DNA from: Oscillospiraceae bacterium
GTDB taxonomy: Bacteria > Bacillota > Clostridia > Oscillospirales > Ruminococcaceae
Direction: 5' to 3'
Assembly (NCBI GenBank): GCA_031285645.1
Contig: JAITVU010000416.1
Span: 1-22,123, forward strand
DNA length: 22,123 nt
Part shown: in pieces, positions 1 to 8,517 of the stretch
Layout of the letters: the number at the start of each line of letters is the position of its first letter
Position numbering within the stretch: the first letter of the stretch is position 1
Program-made: the position numbers and the translations under genes
The notes under the pieces: model-generated
Seen by the model: the letters and a program-made list of their open reading frames with translations, nothing else
Databases searched by the model: none
What the model was told of the DNA's origin: nothing

Positions 1-665
1 ATGCCGCCGGTGGGGAAGTCCGGCCCCTCGATGCACTCCATGATCTCGTCCTGGGTGGCGTCGGGGTTGTCGATCAGCAGGTTGACGCCGTCGATGACCT
101 CCCGCAGGTTATGGGGGGGGATATTCGTCGCCATGCCCACCGCGATACCCATGGAACCGTTGACCAACAGGTTCGGGAAGCGGGCGGGAAGAACCGCCGG
201 CTCCTTGCGGGTGTCGTCGTAGTTGGCGTTGTAGTCGACGGTTTCTTTTTCGATATCGGTGAGCATACTCACGGATATCTTGCTCATGCGGCTCTCTGTA
301 TAACGATAGGCGGCAGGCGGGTCGCCGTCCACCGAGCCGAAGTTGCCGTGGCCGTCCACCAGCGGGTAGCGCAGGGAGAAATCCTGAGCCAGACGCACCA
401 GCGCGTCGTACACGGACTGGTCACCGTGGGGGTGATACCTACCCAGCACGTCACCGACGGTGGTGGCGCACTTGCGGTAGGGCTTACTGGGGTCAAGCCC
501 CTCCTCGTACATGGCGTACAAAATCCGCCGGTGCACGGGCTTTAACCCGTCGCGCACATCCGGCAAAGCGCGGGACACGATGACCGACATCGAGTAATCG
601 AGGAAGGATTTTTTCATCTCATCCTCAATGTCGACCTGTATAATCCGTTCTTCTTCGTTTATCAT
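1..665 (-). CDS. gyrA: DNA gyrase subunit A, N-terminal part (runs off the window)
   Basis: This is the 5' part of gyrA: 221 complete codons from the ATG at 665, with the rest beyond base 1. GyrA is the DNA breakage-reunion subunit of the A2B2 gyrase, which introduces negative supercoils. The translation begins [17 protein letters not shown] and carries the winged-helix signature HPHGD (residues 78-82) and the [11 protein letters not shown] segment; Tyr122 is the catalytic tyrosine that attacks DNA. The Shine-Dalgarno is GGGAAGAGG about 7 nt before the ATG. Position 83, which is Ser in E. coli and contacts quinolones, is Gln here, while Asp87 is kept. Gene order matches the dnaA-gyrBA region of Bacillota, except that a Nudix gene lies between gyrB and gyrA. 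Identification is firm; only the C-terminal half is unseen. Confidence 0.97.
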   Translation of the reverse strand, partial: MINEEERIIQVDIEDEMKKSFLDYSMSVIVSRALPDVRDGLKPVHRRILYAMYEEGLDPSKPYRKCATTVGDVLGRYHPHGDQSVYDALVRLAQDFSLRYPLVDGHGNFGSVDGDPPAAYRYTESRMSKISVSMLTDIEKETVDYNANYDDTRKEPAVLPARFPNLLVNGSMGIAVGMATNIPPHNLREVIDGVNLLIDNPDATQDEIMECIEGPDFPTGG

Positions 666-698
666 GTGCCAACCTCTTCCCGCTTAAATGCTATAGCA

Positions 699-842
699 AA
701 AGTAAAAAATAACCGGAACGTTATTTTTACTTTCTGCCGAATGCGGCGGGAATTTTAATGTCTTTCTGTTCCGCTTATTTATTCCCGCCGCTATAAGATC
801 CCTTTTTTCTTTTGGTAAAAAGAAAACCATTTTCCCCTTTTA
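699..842. repeat. Cluster of intergenic hairpins between nudix and gyrA
   Basis: The 202-bp spacer between gyrA and the Nudix gene holds three inverted repeats. At 699-733, arms AAAGTAAAAAATAAC and GTTATTTTTACTTT surround CGGAAC. At 743-753 and 781-791, the perfect 11-bp arms GCGGCGGGAAT and ATTCCCGCCGC enclose 27 bases. At 803-826, TTTTCTTTT, GGT and AAAAAGAAAA form a third, and GGTAAAA at 814-820 can also pair with TTTTACC at 836-842. On the minus strand these follow the Nudix stop and precede gyrA, so they could end Nudix transcription or fold in the gyrA leader. They resemble the palindromic modules elsewhere in the window. No gene was seen in the spacer. Confidence 0.6.
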
Positions 843-867
843 CCGGCCATGTTTTTGCAGCCGTTCT

Positions 868-1311
868 TTAATTCAAAACCGGACTGTCAGTGCTCTCCAA
901 ATCAAATATATCGTCCCAATAAAGCCGCACCTGCTCGATCATGTGGCCGATGTTGCCCTCCCCGGCGTACAAAGCCATATCGAAAAAATCATGATCAAAG
1001 TCCGACCAATAAAGCTCGTTTTCATCGCCCTTAGGCACAACGCCGGGGGCCAGACGCCCCACATAAATTTCGACATAACACTTTTGGAAATAATATGTGA
1101 AATCCATCAGGTGTTTCAGTTCAATATCGTCCCCCGATATGCCCGTCTCCTCAAAAAGCTCCCTGTAGGCCGCGTCACAGCCGTCCTCCCCGGGTTCGAT
1201 CTTGCCGCCGACAAGATTTGAAAGCCCTTTATACGGGTCCTTTTTTCGCCTGCACATCAGGATTCTTTTGGTATCGTGGCTGTAGACCATGATACAGTTA
1301 TATCCCTGCAT
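868..1311 (-). CDS. Nudix hydrolase (MutT-like NTP pyrophosphohydrolase)
   Basis: A single-domain Nudix protein of 147 aa. The Nudix box G-x5-E-x7-REUxEExGU is complete at residues 36-58: GGKIEPGED, then REL at 50-52, the metal-binding pair EE at 54-55, and TGI. Family members cleave a nucleoside diphosphate linked to another moiety. The small size and the CRRKKDPYKG segment before the box fit the MutT/8-oxo-dGTP-diphosphatase-like group, but substrate cannot be read from sequence. I chose the ATG at 1311 because AGGTG lies 4 nt upstream and the Nudix fold begins right there (YNCIMVYS). The frame is open to an ATG at 1398 that has no Shine-Dalgarno; that start would add 29 residues. The gene sits between gyrB and gyrA on the same strand, which is unusual. 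Confidence 0.88.
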   Translation of the reverse strand: MQGYNCIMVYSHDTKRILMCRRKKDPYKGLSNLVGGKIEPGEDGCDAAYRELFEETGISGDDIELKHLMDFTYYFQKCYVEIYVGRLAPGVVPKGDENELYWSDFDHDFFDMALYAGEGNIGHMIEQVRLYWDDIFDLESTDSPVLN

Positions 1312-1426
1312 GTTACACCTGTTTTCATAGATAACTTTCAGGTTTTCCACGGACAAACAATCCGCCGGACTGTTTGTCCTCTTGCCTTCGGAAGCCATAA
1401 ACTTAAATTTTATAAATTGCGGATTC

Positions 1427-1468
1427 TTAAGGCCCTGAGGGCCTTAAGCGGGGGGTGGGGCGGAGCCC
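1427..1468. repeat. Paired hairpins downstream of gyrB
   Basis: Just after the gyrB stop on the minus strand there are two back-to-back palindromes with 3-nt loops. The first is GGGGC-GGA-GCCCC at about 1456-1468. The second has arms CTTAAGGCCC and GGGCCTTAAG around TGA at about 1427-1449. No U-run follows, so a classical terminator is not supported. They could slow or process the transcript, or be palindromic modules of the kind seen at 20719-20887. The gap between gyrB and the Nudix ATG (1312-1470) holds nothing else that I recognise. Confidence 0.5.
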
Positions 1469-1470
1469 CG

Positions 1471-3456
<1,986 letters not shown>

Positions 3457-3468
3457 TCATTAAGAAAT

Positions 3469-3738
3469 TTACAGATTGGCAATCTCTTTTATATAAAACG
3501 CCCGTTTGCGCAGTGTGGAAGGGGATATCTGGGAAAGATAACAGCGCGTCTCTCCCTTGTGTTCACAAACAACGAAGCTCTTGGGTATATCTGTCGCCAC
3601 TTCGATAATGCGGCCGTCCCGCTGGGCCTTGGCCAGATACGATTTTGTCACGCGCGAGGTTGAGGCGTTGTCGAGGTCGAAAATACCGATGACATCGCGC
3701 GAGCTGACGACGCATTCCTGTCCCAGAAATAAATACAT
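3469..3738 (-). CDS. remB: DUF370/RemB family regulator
   Basis: A protein of 89 aa beginning MYLFLGQECVVSSRDVIGIF, the characteristic start of the DUF370 family (B. subtilis RemB/YaaB, found at the same place between recF and gyrB). The conserved IFDLDNAS, PKSFVV and SPSTLRKRA segments are present. RemA/RemB were described as regulators of extracellular-matrix genes in B. subtilis; the role in this organism is unknown. The start has a strong Shine-Dalgarno, AAAGGAGT. Upstream, toward recF, there is a palindromic repeat (3792-3842) rather than the short spacer usual here. Confidence 0.9.
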   Translation of the reverse strand: MYLFLGQECVVSSRDVIGIFDLDNASTSRVTKSYLAKAQRDGRIIEVATDIPKSFVVCEHKGETRCYLSQISPSTLRKRAFYIKEIANL

Positions 3739-3791
3739 AACAGACTCCTTTTCCGGCGCTATGTAAATTCGTTTCTCAATTCATCCGGTCT

Positions 3792-3842
3792 TATAGCTGT
3801 ATAGGTTTAAAACTGTACCAGTTTTAAACCTGTATGACTATA
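3792..3842. repeat. Palindromic repeat element, short copy
   Basis: An inverted repeat of 51 bp: left arm TATAGCTGTATAGGTTTAAA continuing ACTG (3792-3815), loop TAC, right arm 3819-3842. The inner 13 bp AGGTTTAAAACTG pairs perfectly; the outer part has four mismatches (TATAGCTGTAT against TATAGTCATAC). The same ends recur at 20719-20887 around a much larger interior. It abuts the recF stop codon (TGA at 3843-3845), so it seems to have been placed exactly in the recF-remB gap. It lacks a U-run on either side and looks like a miniature repeat rather than a terminator. Confidence 0.7.
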
Positions 3843-4949
3843 TCATTCCGCGCTCAACGTCCCCTCGCTGACATGAAAAACGCGCCCGTTTCCAATGCCG
3901 GTGAACAAAGTGCGGTCGCAGCAGGTGATGATGACCTGCATGCCCTCAAATTTTTGAAGCAGATAAGAGCGCCGCGAGTCATCAAGCTCGGACATCACGT
4001 CGTCCAGAAGCACAACGGGCGGTTCCGCGTTCCTCTCTTCGAGTATGCCACATTCCGCCAGTTTTAACGCTAAAACACAGCTTCTCTGCTGCCCCTGGGA
4101 ACCGAACGCGCGCGCTGAAACCCCGTCTATCAGAATATCAATATCATCCCTGTGCGGGCCGCACAGCGTCTTGCCGGCGTCGATATCATCACGCCGCCCT
4201 GTTTTAACGGCCCGCTGAAATGTTTCCTTGTAGTCGGCGCGCTGGAAATCCGCCTCCACATTCCCGATCGCGGGCCTGTATGCGAGCGACAATTGCTCTT
4301 TTTCACCCGATATGCCCCTGTACACATCAGCCGCCAAAGGCGCCAGTTTTTTAATGTACCGCGCGCGCAGCCAAATGATGTACGCGCCGTACTCAATCAG
4401 GCTTTGATCCCAGATATCCAGTGTTTCAAGCAAGGCCGGATGCCTGGGAATGTCCCTGAGCAGGCTGGCCCTCTGCTTGAGGATTTTATGATAGGCGTCG
4501 AGAATATCCGCGTATTTCGGAAAAGTCTGGCACAAGGAGAGGTCGATCATCCGCCGGCGGTTTTCCGGGCCCTGCTTGACGAGTAAAAGATGGTCGGGGG
4601 AGAAGAGGACGCAGCAGAATTCGCCTGCCAGTTTGCTTTGGCCCGATTGCTTGATCCCGTTGAGCAAGACCGTTTTTTTCTTCACAGCCACCGTGATGGA
4701 CGCTGTCTGCTCCCGACCCTTTGCGTAAAAATCGAGTTCCAGTTTGGCTGAATCCGCGTTGAAGCGGATAAAGTCGTCATCTCTGGCCCCTCTGAAGCTT
4801 CTTGCCCCGGAAAAGAGCCAGATCGCCTCGAGAATATTGGTTTTGCCCTGTGCATTGTCTCCATAAATGACATTCGCACCCGGTCCGGGTGCAAATTCCA
4901 CGCGCGTCGCATTTCTGAAATCGCTCAGCGTAATTTTTTCTATCCTCAC
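3843..4949 (-). CDS. recF: DNA replication and repair protein RecF
   Basis: RecF (368 aa) is an SMC-like ABC ATPase that helps load RecA at single-strand gaps with RecO and RecR. The N terminus MRIEKITLSDFRN is typical. Walker A is YGDNAQGKTNILEAI near residues 29-43, the ABC signature is FGSQGQQRSCVLALKLAE, and Walker B is PPVVLLDDVMSELDD. Length is normal for the family. The start is GTG at 4949, and it overlaps the stop of the S4 gene by four bases (GTGA), which suggests translational coupling. The stop abuts the palindromic repeat at 3792-3842. Confidence 0.97.
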   Translation of the reverse strand: MRIEKITLSDFRNATRVEFAPGPGANVIYGDNAQGKTNILEAIWLFSGARSFRGARDDDFIRFNADSAKLELDFYAKGREQTASITVAVKKKTVLLNGIKQSGQSKLAGEFCCVLFSPDHLLLVKQGPENRRRMIDLSLCQTFPKYADILDAYHKILKQRASLLRDIPRHPALLETLDIWDQSLIEYGAYIIWLRARYIKKLAPLAADVYRGISGEKEQLSLAYRPAIGNVEADFQRADYKETFQRAVKTGRRDDIDAGKTLCGPHRDDIDILIDGVSARAFGSQGQQRSCVLALKLAECGILEERNAEPPVVLLDDVMSELDDSRRSYLLQKFEGMQVIITCCDRTLFTGIGNGRVFHVSEGTLSAE

Positions 4950-5164
4950 CCGGACACGACCTCGTATTCTTTTCCGTCAACGCTCACAACCATCCCGGTG
5001 TATATCTTTTTTCCTCTCTCCAGACAAGCGTTTCCATCCAAAAAAACAGAGCCGCTTTGGATCATAGCCTTTGCATGCCCGCCGGTTCCGGCAGCGCCGC
5101 AAAATTTAAGCAAAGCGTCCAGTTTTATAAAGGACGTCCGGATCACCACCCGCTCACGCGTCAT
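4946..5164 (-). CDS. S4-domain RNA-binding protein (YaaA-like)
   Basis: A small protein of 72 aa made of one S4 RNA-binding fold: FIKLDALLKFCGAAGTGGHAK, then AMIQSGSVFLDGN and the closing GKKIYTGMVVSVDG. It is the counterpart of B. subtilis YaaA, found between dnaN and recF in many Bacillota; YaaA has been linked to ribosome assembly. The ATG at 5164 overlaps the end of dnaN by 11 bp and has GAGG upstream; its stop overlaps the recF start by 4 bp. The three genes therefore form one tightly coupled unit. Function in this organism is not shown by the sequence. Confidence 0.9.
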   Translation of the reverse strand: MTRERVVIRTSFIKLDALLKFCGAAGTGGHAKAMIQSGSVFLDGNACLERGKKIYTGMVVSVDGKEYEVVSG

Positions 5165-6263
5165 TTTTAAGCCTCACGGGGAGAACAAGGAAAAGAAAGT
5201 CGTCGCCCTGCGGCGGCAATATTTTGATGGGGGACAGCGCGCCGCTTATTTGAACGCGCACCTCGTCCGTCCCCGCCGCCTTAAGGGCGTCGAGCAAATA
5301 TTTATTGTTAAAACCCATCTCGACGGAGGGACCCTGGATATCACAGTTTATTTCATCCTGCACTTTCCCTATTGACGTGGAACAGGATATCCTGATTTTT
5401 CCATCGTCAAAATTAAGCCGCAGGGGACTGCGCAAACGGTCCGAAATCAGGAGGGACGCGCGCTCCACACACTCTATAAAGGCGCGCGTGGATATTTTAA
5501 CCTCCGTGCTGCCTCCCGACGGAATGGACGCTTTATAATCGAGAAAATCGCCCTCCAAAAGGCGCGATACCACGGAATAATGGCCGATGCCAAAAACAAT
5601 CTGACGCCCGCTCACCATAATGGACGCTTCCTTTTCGTCATCGTCCCCAAGCAGTTTGGCGATTTCGGAGAGCACTTTCCCCGGCACGACAAACGAGATA
5701 TCCTTCCCGTTTTTAAGCGCCGTATTGCGCATGGCCAGCCTGTACCCGTCGACGGATACAACGGTGAGAGTGTCCGCGTGCATATCGAAGTTCGATCCGG
5801 TATGGACCGGCTTTGTGTCTGTAGTGGCGATGGCGAAAAGTGTCTGGTCGATCATGGATTTCAAAATCGGCTGGGCGATGCTGACACCGGCCCCGTCCTC
5901 GATTTCAGGCAATTCGGGGAATTCATCCGCCGGCGTGCCCAAAATGGTGAACTCAGCCAGTCCGCTTTTAATCTCAGTCAGATAGCGCTCCCCAACGCTG
6001 ACACTGACTTCGGAATCGGGCATTTTCCTTATCATGTCGGCGAAGAGCCTCGCCGAGAGCACAATGGACCCCTCCGCTTCAACTTTGGCGTCTATCGTCG
6101 TCGTTATGCCCGATTCCATATCATATCCGGTCAGCATAAGGCTGTTGTCGGATGCTTTTATCTGAATACCTTCCAAAGACGGGATACTGCTTTTTGCGGG
6201 GATGACCCTGGAGACATTCGTCACGGCGTCAACAAGCACCGCTTTATCACAGATAAATTTCAT
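5154..6263 (-). CDS. dnaN: DNA polymerase III beta subunit (sliding clamp)
   Basis: DnaN (369 aa) is the ring-shaped dimeric clamp that tethers the replicative polymerase to DNA. The N terminus MKFICDKAVLVDAV followed by SIPSLEGIQIKA is typical, and the C terminus has the family ILPPQGDDFLFLVLPVRL block that ends domain III, where clamp-binding motifs dock. The frame is open to 6302, but I chose the ATG at 6263 because GGAAGGGAGAG lies upstream and the family starts there. It lies directly downstream of the oriC spacer and is probably transcribed from its own promoter (6306-6334). It overlaps the S4 gene by 11 bp. Confidence 0.97.
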   Translation of the reverse strand: MKFICDKAVLVDAVTNVSRVIPAKSSIPSLEGIQIKASDNSLMLTGYDMESGITTTIDAKVEAEGSIVLSARLFADMIRKMPDSEVSVSVGERYLTEIKSGLAEFTILGTPADEFPELPEIEDGAGVSIAQPILKSMIDQTLFAIATTDTKPVHTGSNFDMHADTLTVVSVDGYRLAMRNTALKNGKDISFVVPGKVLSEIAKLLGDDDEKEASIMVSGRQIVFGIGHYSVVSRLLEGDFLDYKASIPSGGSTEVKISTRAFIECVERASLLISDRLRSPLRLNFDDGKIRISCSTSIGKVQDEINCDIQGPSVEMGFNNKYLLDALKAAGTDEVRVQISGALSPIKILPPQGDDFLFLVLPVRLKNDA

Positions 6264-6305
6264 AATGCGGACAACTCTCCCTTCCAGAAGTTTGTTTAAC
6301 AATGA

Positions 6306-6334
6306 ATTTTAAGTTAAGAACCGGTATAAATCAA
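6306..6334 (-). promoter_or_regulatory. Putative dnaN promoter
   Basis: Read on the minus strand: -35 TTGATT (6329-6334), 17-nt spacer, -10 TAAAAT (6306-6311), about 43 nt before the dnaN ATG. This is a good sigma-A-type match in a gene-free stretch. The region is very A+T-rich, so chance matches are likely. Confidence 0.5.
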
Positions 6335-6436
6335 AATGACAGAGGATTACATTTTAAAATTCTTTTGGTTTATTTAACTAAATAAATTTAAAATTAGTAG
6401 TGTATTATGAAAAAAGATAAGATAACTAGTTTATTA

Positions 6437-6454
6437 TAGTAGTAGTAGTAGGGG
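6437..6454 (-). other. DnaA-trio element with adjoining G-run
   Basis: TAG occurs five times in tandem at 6437-6451 (preceded by TTATTA) and runs straight into GGGG at 6451-6454. In the B. subtilis model DnaA spreads from a double-stranded box across a GC-rich spacer onto a strand of repeated 3'-(G/A)AT-5' triplets, opening the duplex. The nearest box, 6456-6464, is one base beyond the G-run, as that model needs. Confidence 0.75.
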
Positions 6455-6455
6455 C

Positions 6456-6464
6456 TGTTAATAA
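6456..6464 (-). promoter_or_regulatory. DnaA-box-like site next to the DnaA-trio
   Basis: Minus-strand TTATTAACA, one mismatch from TTATNCACA. It sits next to the GGGG block and trio, so its place supports it more than its sequence does. Confidence 0.55.
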
Positions 6465-6552
6465 GTTAGGATTGTCTGTTTTTAACATCAATAAAACAAA
6501 AATACAGTCTGACAAAATCTGAAAACAGGTGGAATATTTTTTGAGATTGGCA

Positions 6553-6561
6553 TTATCCAGA
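6553..6561 (+). promoter_or_regulatory. DnaA-box-like site
   Basis: TTATCCAGA, one mismatch from the consensus TTATCCACA, within the oriC spacer. Confidence 0.5.
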
Positions 6562-6653
6562 CAGAACATGTTCAAAAAGGTGAAGAAAAGAAACGCTTTG
6601 TTGAAGAATTGTTGATATAAATGTTAATCCGGTACAAATCTGAAAAATTGATA

Positions 6654-6662
6654 TGTGAATAA
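6654..6662 (-). promoter_or_regulatory. DnaA box
   Basis: Minus-strand TTATTCACA, a perfect match to TTATNCACA. It is the only full match in the spacer. Confidence 0.75.
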
Positions 6663-6741
6663 CTCTTGCGAGTTAATTGTTAAGTGGGTGAAAAGTTAAG
6701 AACAGCAAAAATTGGGGTAATGATGCAAAGAAAAAATGAGA

Positions 6742-6766
6742 TTATCAACAAATTACATGTTGATAA
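6742..6766. promoter_or_regulatory. Inverted pair of DnaA-box-like sites at the dnaA stop
   Basis: TTATCAACA (6742-6750) and TGTTGATAA (6758-6766) form a perfect 9-bp inverted repeat around AATTACA. Each is one mismatch from a DnaA box. It lies one base beyond the dnaA stop, and on the dnaA transcript it would be a weak hairpin followed by a U-rich stretch, so it could serve as origin boxes, as a terminator, or as both. Confidence 0.5.
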
Positions 6767-6767
6767 G

Positions 6768-8090
6768 TTAAAGAGTACGGATATTTTTAATAATATCTTC
6801 AACCGTTTCCTTATAGTGGGAATCTTTGCTGATTCGTTTTTCGACTTGCTGTATGGCGTAGACGACGGTTGAGTGATCGCGTCCGCCGAACTCCTCGCCT
6901 ATTGACGACATTGATATCTGGGTGATTTCCCTGACGATGAACATCCCGATCTGGCGGGCGTTAGAAATAGCGGCGCTGCGCTTGTTGGAGCGGATGTCAG
7001 CGGGAAAGATGCCGTATGTGCGCGCGACTTCGGATATGATTTTTTCAACCGTGACGGGAACGGGTTGATTGTCGTTCAGGATATCCCGAATCGCGTTTTG
7101 GGCGACCATGATGGATGGCGCGGCGTTTTCAAGCTGCTGGTACGCTTTTAGTTTTTTAACGGTGCCCTCAAGCTGGCGGATATTATTTTTAAGCCTGTTG
7201 GCGATGTATTCGGCGACTTCAGTCGGCACTTCAAAATTAATCATCTCGGCCTTGCGTTTGATTATGGCCGTGCGGGTTTCAAAGTCAGGCGGCTGTATAT
7301 CGGCTAAAAGACCCCATTCAAAACGTGTGCGCAGCCTGTCCTCCAGCGTTTTGATCTCTTTGGGCGGCCTGTCGGATGTCAGCACGATCTGTTTGCCGTC
7401 CTGGTATAACGTGTTGAAGGTGTGAAAAAATTCTTCCTGAGTGGATTCCTTGCCGCCGATAAACTGGACGTCGTCGACAAGGAGGACGTCGGCTTTTCGG
7501 TATTTATCGTGAAAATTCTTTGTGGCGACCCTGTTAATGGCGTCAATCAGTTCGTTTGTAAACTCCTCGCCCTTTACGAATATAATGGTTTTTCCGGGCA
7601 GATTTTTTGATATTTCAGAGCAGATGGCATAGAGAAGATGTGTCTTGCCAAGTCCCGAAGGCCCGTAAATAAAGAGGGGATTATACGCTTTTGCGGGATT
7701 TGCCGCAACGGCCAATGAGGCCGCATGGGCGAATTTGTTGGAGTTGCCCACGATAAAGGTGTCGAATGTATACTCGTATTCCTCACCGGCCGCCGAATCC
7801 GCCTTATCCGGCAGGCTCTGCGTGCGGTCCTCGGTATTTTCCGCCTTTAAGTTGATGGCGACTTCAAAGCCCATGATGACTTCAAACGATTTTCTGAGCA
7901 TGGATATGTATTTTTCCTCAACGACGTTCTTTTTAAATTCGGACCGGACTTTGAGGTACGCCGTGGATTCCTCAAATTTAACAGGCTCTATGTCCTTGAT
8001 CCAGAGTGAAAAAGCAATGTCGGAGAGTTGATCGCGGCAATTGACTTTCACCATATCAAACAACTGGTCAAACGATTCCAACGTGTCCAT
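6768..8090 (-). CDS. dnaA: Chromosomal replication initiator protein DnaA
   Basis: DnaA (440 aa, normal length) is the AAA+ initiator that binds DnaA boxes and opens oriC. Domain I (about 1-85) contacts helicase loaders and is followed by a short linker. Domain III holds Walker A GPSGLGKT (143-150), Walker B LLVDD (203-207) and the sensor/arginine-finger region LEDRLRTRFEWG (249-260). Domain IV ends with the DnaA-box signature GGRDHSTV (402-409). The ATG at 8090 has AAGGAG about 12 nt upstream. It is the first gene of the minus-strand arm and faces away from rpmH. I see no convincing promoter for it. Confidence 0.98.
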   Translation of the reverse strand: MDTLESFDQLFDMVKVNCRDQLSDIAFSLWIKDIEPVKFEESTAYLKVRSEFKKNVVEEKYISMLRKSFEVIMGFEVAINLKAENTEDRTQSLPDKADSAAGEEYEYTFDTFIVGNSNKFAHAASLAVAANPAKAYNPLFIYGPSGLGKTHLLYAICSEISKNLPGKTIIFVKGEEFTNELIDAINRVATKNFHDKYRKADVLLVDDVQFIGGKESTQEEFFHTFNTLYQDGKQIVLTSDRPPKEIKTLEDRLRTRFEWGLLADIQPPDFETRTAIIKRKAEMINFEVPTEVAEYIANRLKNNIRQLEGTVKKLKAYQQLENAAPSIMVAQNAIRDILNDNQPVPVTVEKIISEVARTYGIFPADIRSNKRSAAISNARQIGMFIVREITQISMSSIGEEFGGRDHSTVVYAIQQVEKRISKDSHYKETVEDIIKNIRTL

Positions 8091-8217
8091 TATAATAAAG
8101 TACTCCTTCGCTAAGAATGGCGGAAAATAAGTATATCGGGCAAACAGAAATTCAAGGCCTGTACAAAACAGGCCCGAGATGTCATAATACTATTAATGTT
8201 TAAAAATGATACTCACC

Positions 8218-8310
8218 GCTGCAAGCAGACGGCGTATCCGAGGGATACCGTCCTGCGGGCGGCGGGGAGTAAAATGTGGCGCGGCAAGCCGCGGGCAATC
8301 AGACCCGCCG
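8218..8310. repeat. G+C-rich hairpin cluster in the dnaA-rpmH spacer
   Basis: Several short palindromes lie side by side: CTGC-AA-GCAG (8219-8228), arms around GAG in GTATCCGAGGGATAC (8233-8248), and GCGGC-AA-GCCGC (8281-8292) nested inside CGGCGGG (8260-8266) and CCCGCCG (8304-8310). The base composition contrasts with the A+T-rich flanks. The style, short arms with 2-3-nt loops, matches the modules at 20719-20887, though the sequence is not the same. Confidence 0.45.
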
Positions 8311-8374
8311 TGTCATTGAATACGTGACTAAAATGTATATACTATTTTACCATGAGGCACCAAAATATTCAAGG

Positions 8375-8383
8375 TTTTCCACA
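8375..8383 (+). promoter_or_regulatory. DnaA-box-like site upstream of dnaA
   Basis: TTTTCCACA, one mismatch from TTATCCACA, and the only near match I found between dnaA and rpmH. Confidence 0.4.
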
Positions 8384-8487
8384 GGTAAAAATGACTATAT
8401 TATAAATAGTATGAAGAAAGCGCGGCCACGAAGAAAGAAAAGTCGGAACGCCTTGTTATTTATTTGGGCATATTCAGGTATAAACGG

Positions 8488-8517
8488 TTGACAGAATACA
8501 GTAAATTAGGATATAAT
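8488..8517 (+). promoter_or_regulatory. rpmH promoter (consensus sigma-A type)
   Basis: Perfect -35 TTGACA (8488-8493) and perfect -10 TATAAT (8512-8517) with an 18-nt spacer, 41 nt before the rpmH ATG. It is the strongest promoter in the window and fits a highly expressed ribosomal protein gene heading the plus-strand arm. Confidence 0.88.

Larger units (their letters stand above)
6264..6767. other. oriC: Predicted chromosomal origin (oriC), unwinding region
   Basis: A 504-bp gene-free spacer between dnaA and dnaN, the place of the unwinding region in B. subtilis. Read from the dnaA side it has a set of DnaA-box-like sites (6742-6766, 6654-6662, 6553-6561, 6456-6464), a short G-run GGGG (6451-6454), five tandem TAG trinucleotides (6437-6451), and a very A+T-rich stretch (about 6340-6436). 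This order of box, GC block, DnaA-trio and A+T-rich DNA is the basal unwinding system described in B. subtilis. Gene orientation also diverges on the two sides of dnaA. No start site can be proven from sequence. Confidence 0.85.

Noticed and set aside
699..842. CRISPR-like array reading of the hairpin clusters
   Set aside because: The units differ in sequence and are not direct repeats with even spacers. No cas gene is present.
5580..6299. A 239-codon plus-strand frame opposite dnaN
   Set aside because: It is antisense to dnaN, has low-complexity composition and no family features, and would run through the dnaN start.
8101..8220. Promoter for dnaA on the minus strand
   Set aside because: Candidates such as TTGAAT with TATACT have a 14-nt spacer and others match poorly. 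A promoter must exist, but I cannot place it.
8276..8491. A 71-codon frame in the dnaA-rpmH spacer
   Set aside because: It crosses the hairpin island and ends on the rpmH promoter, has no Shine-Dalgarno and no family resemblance.
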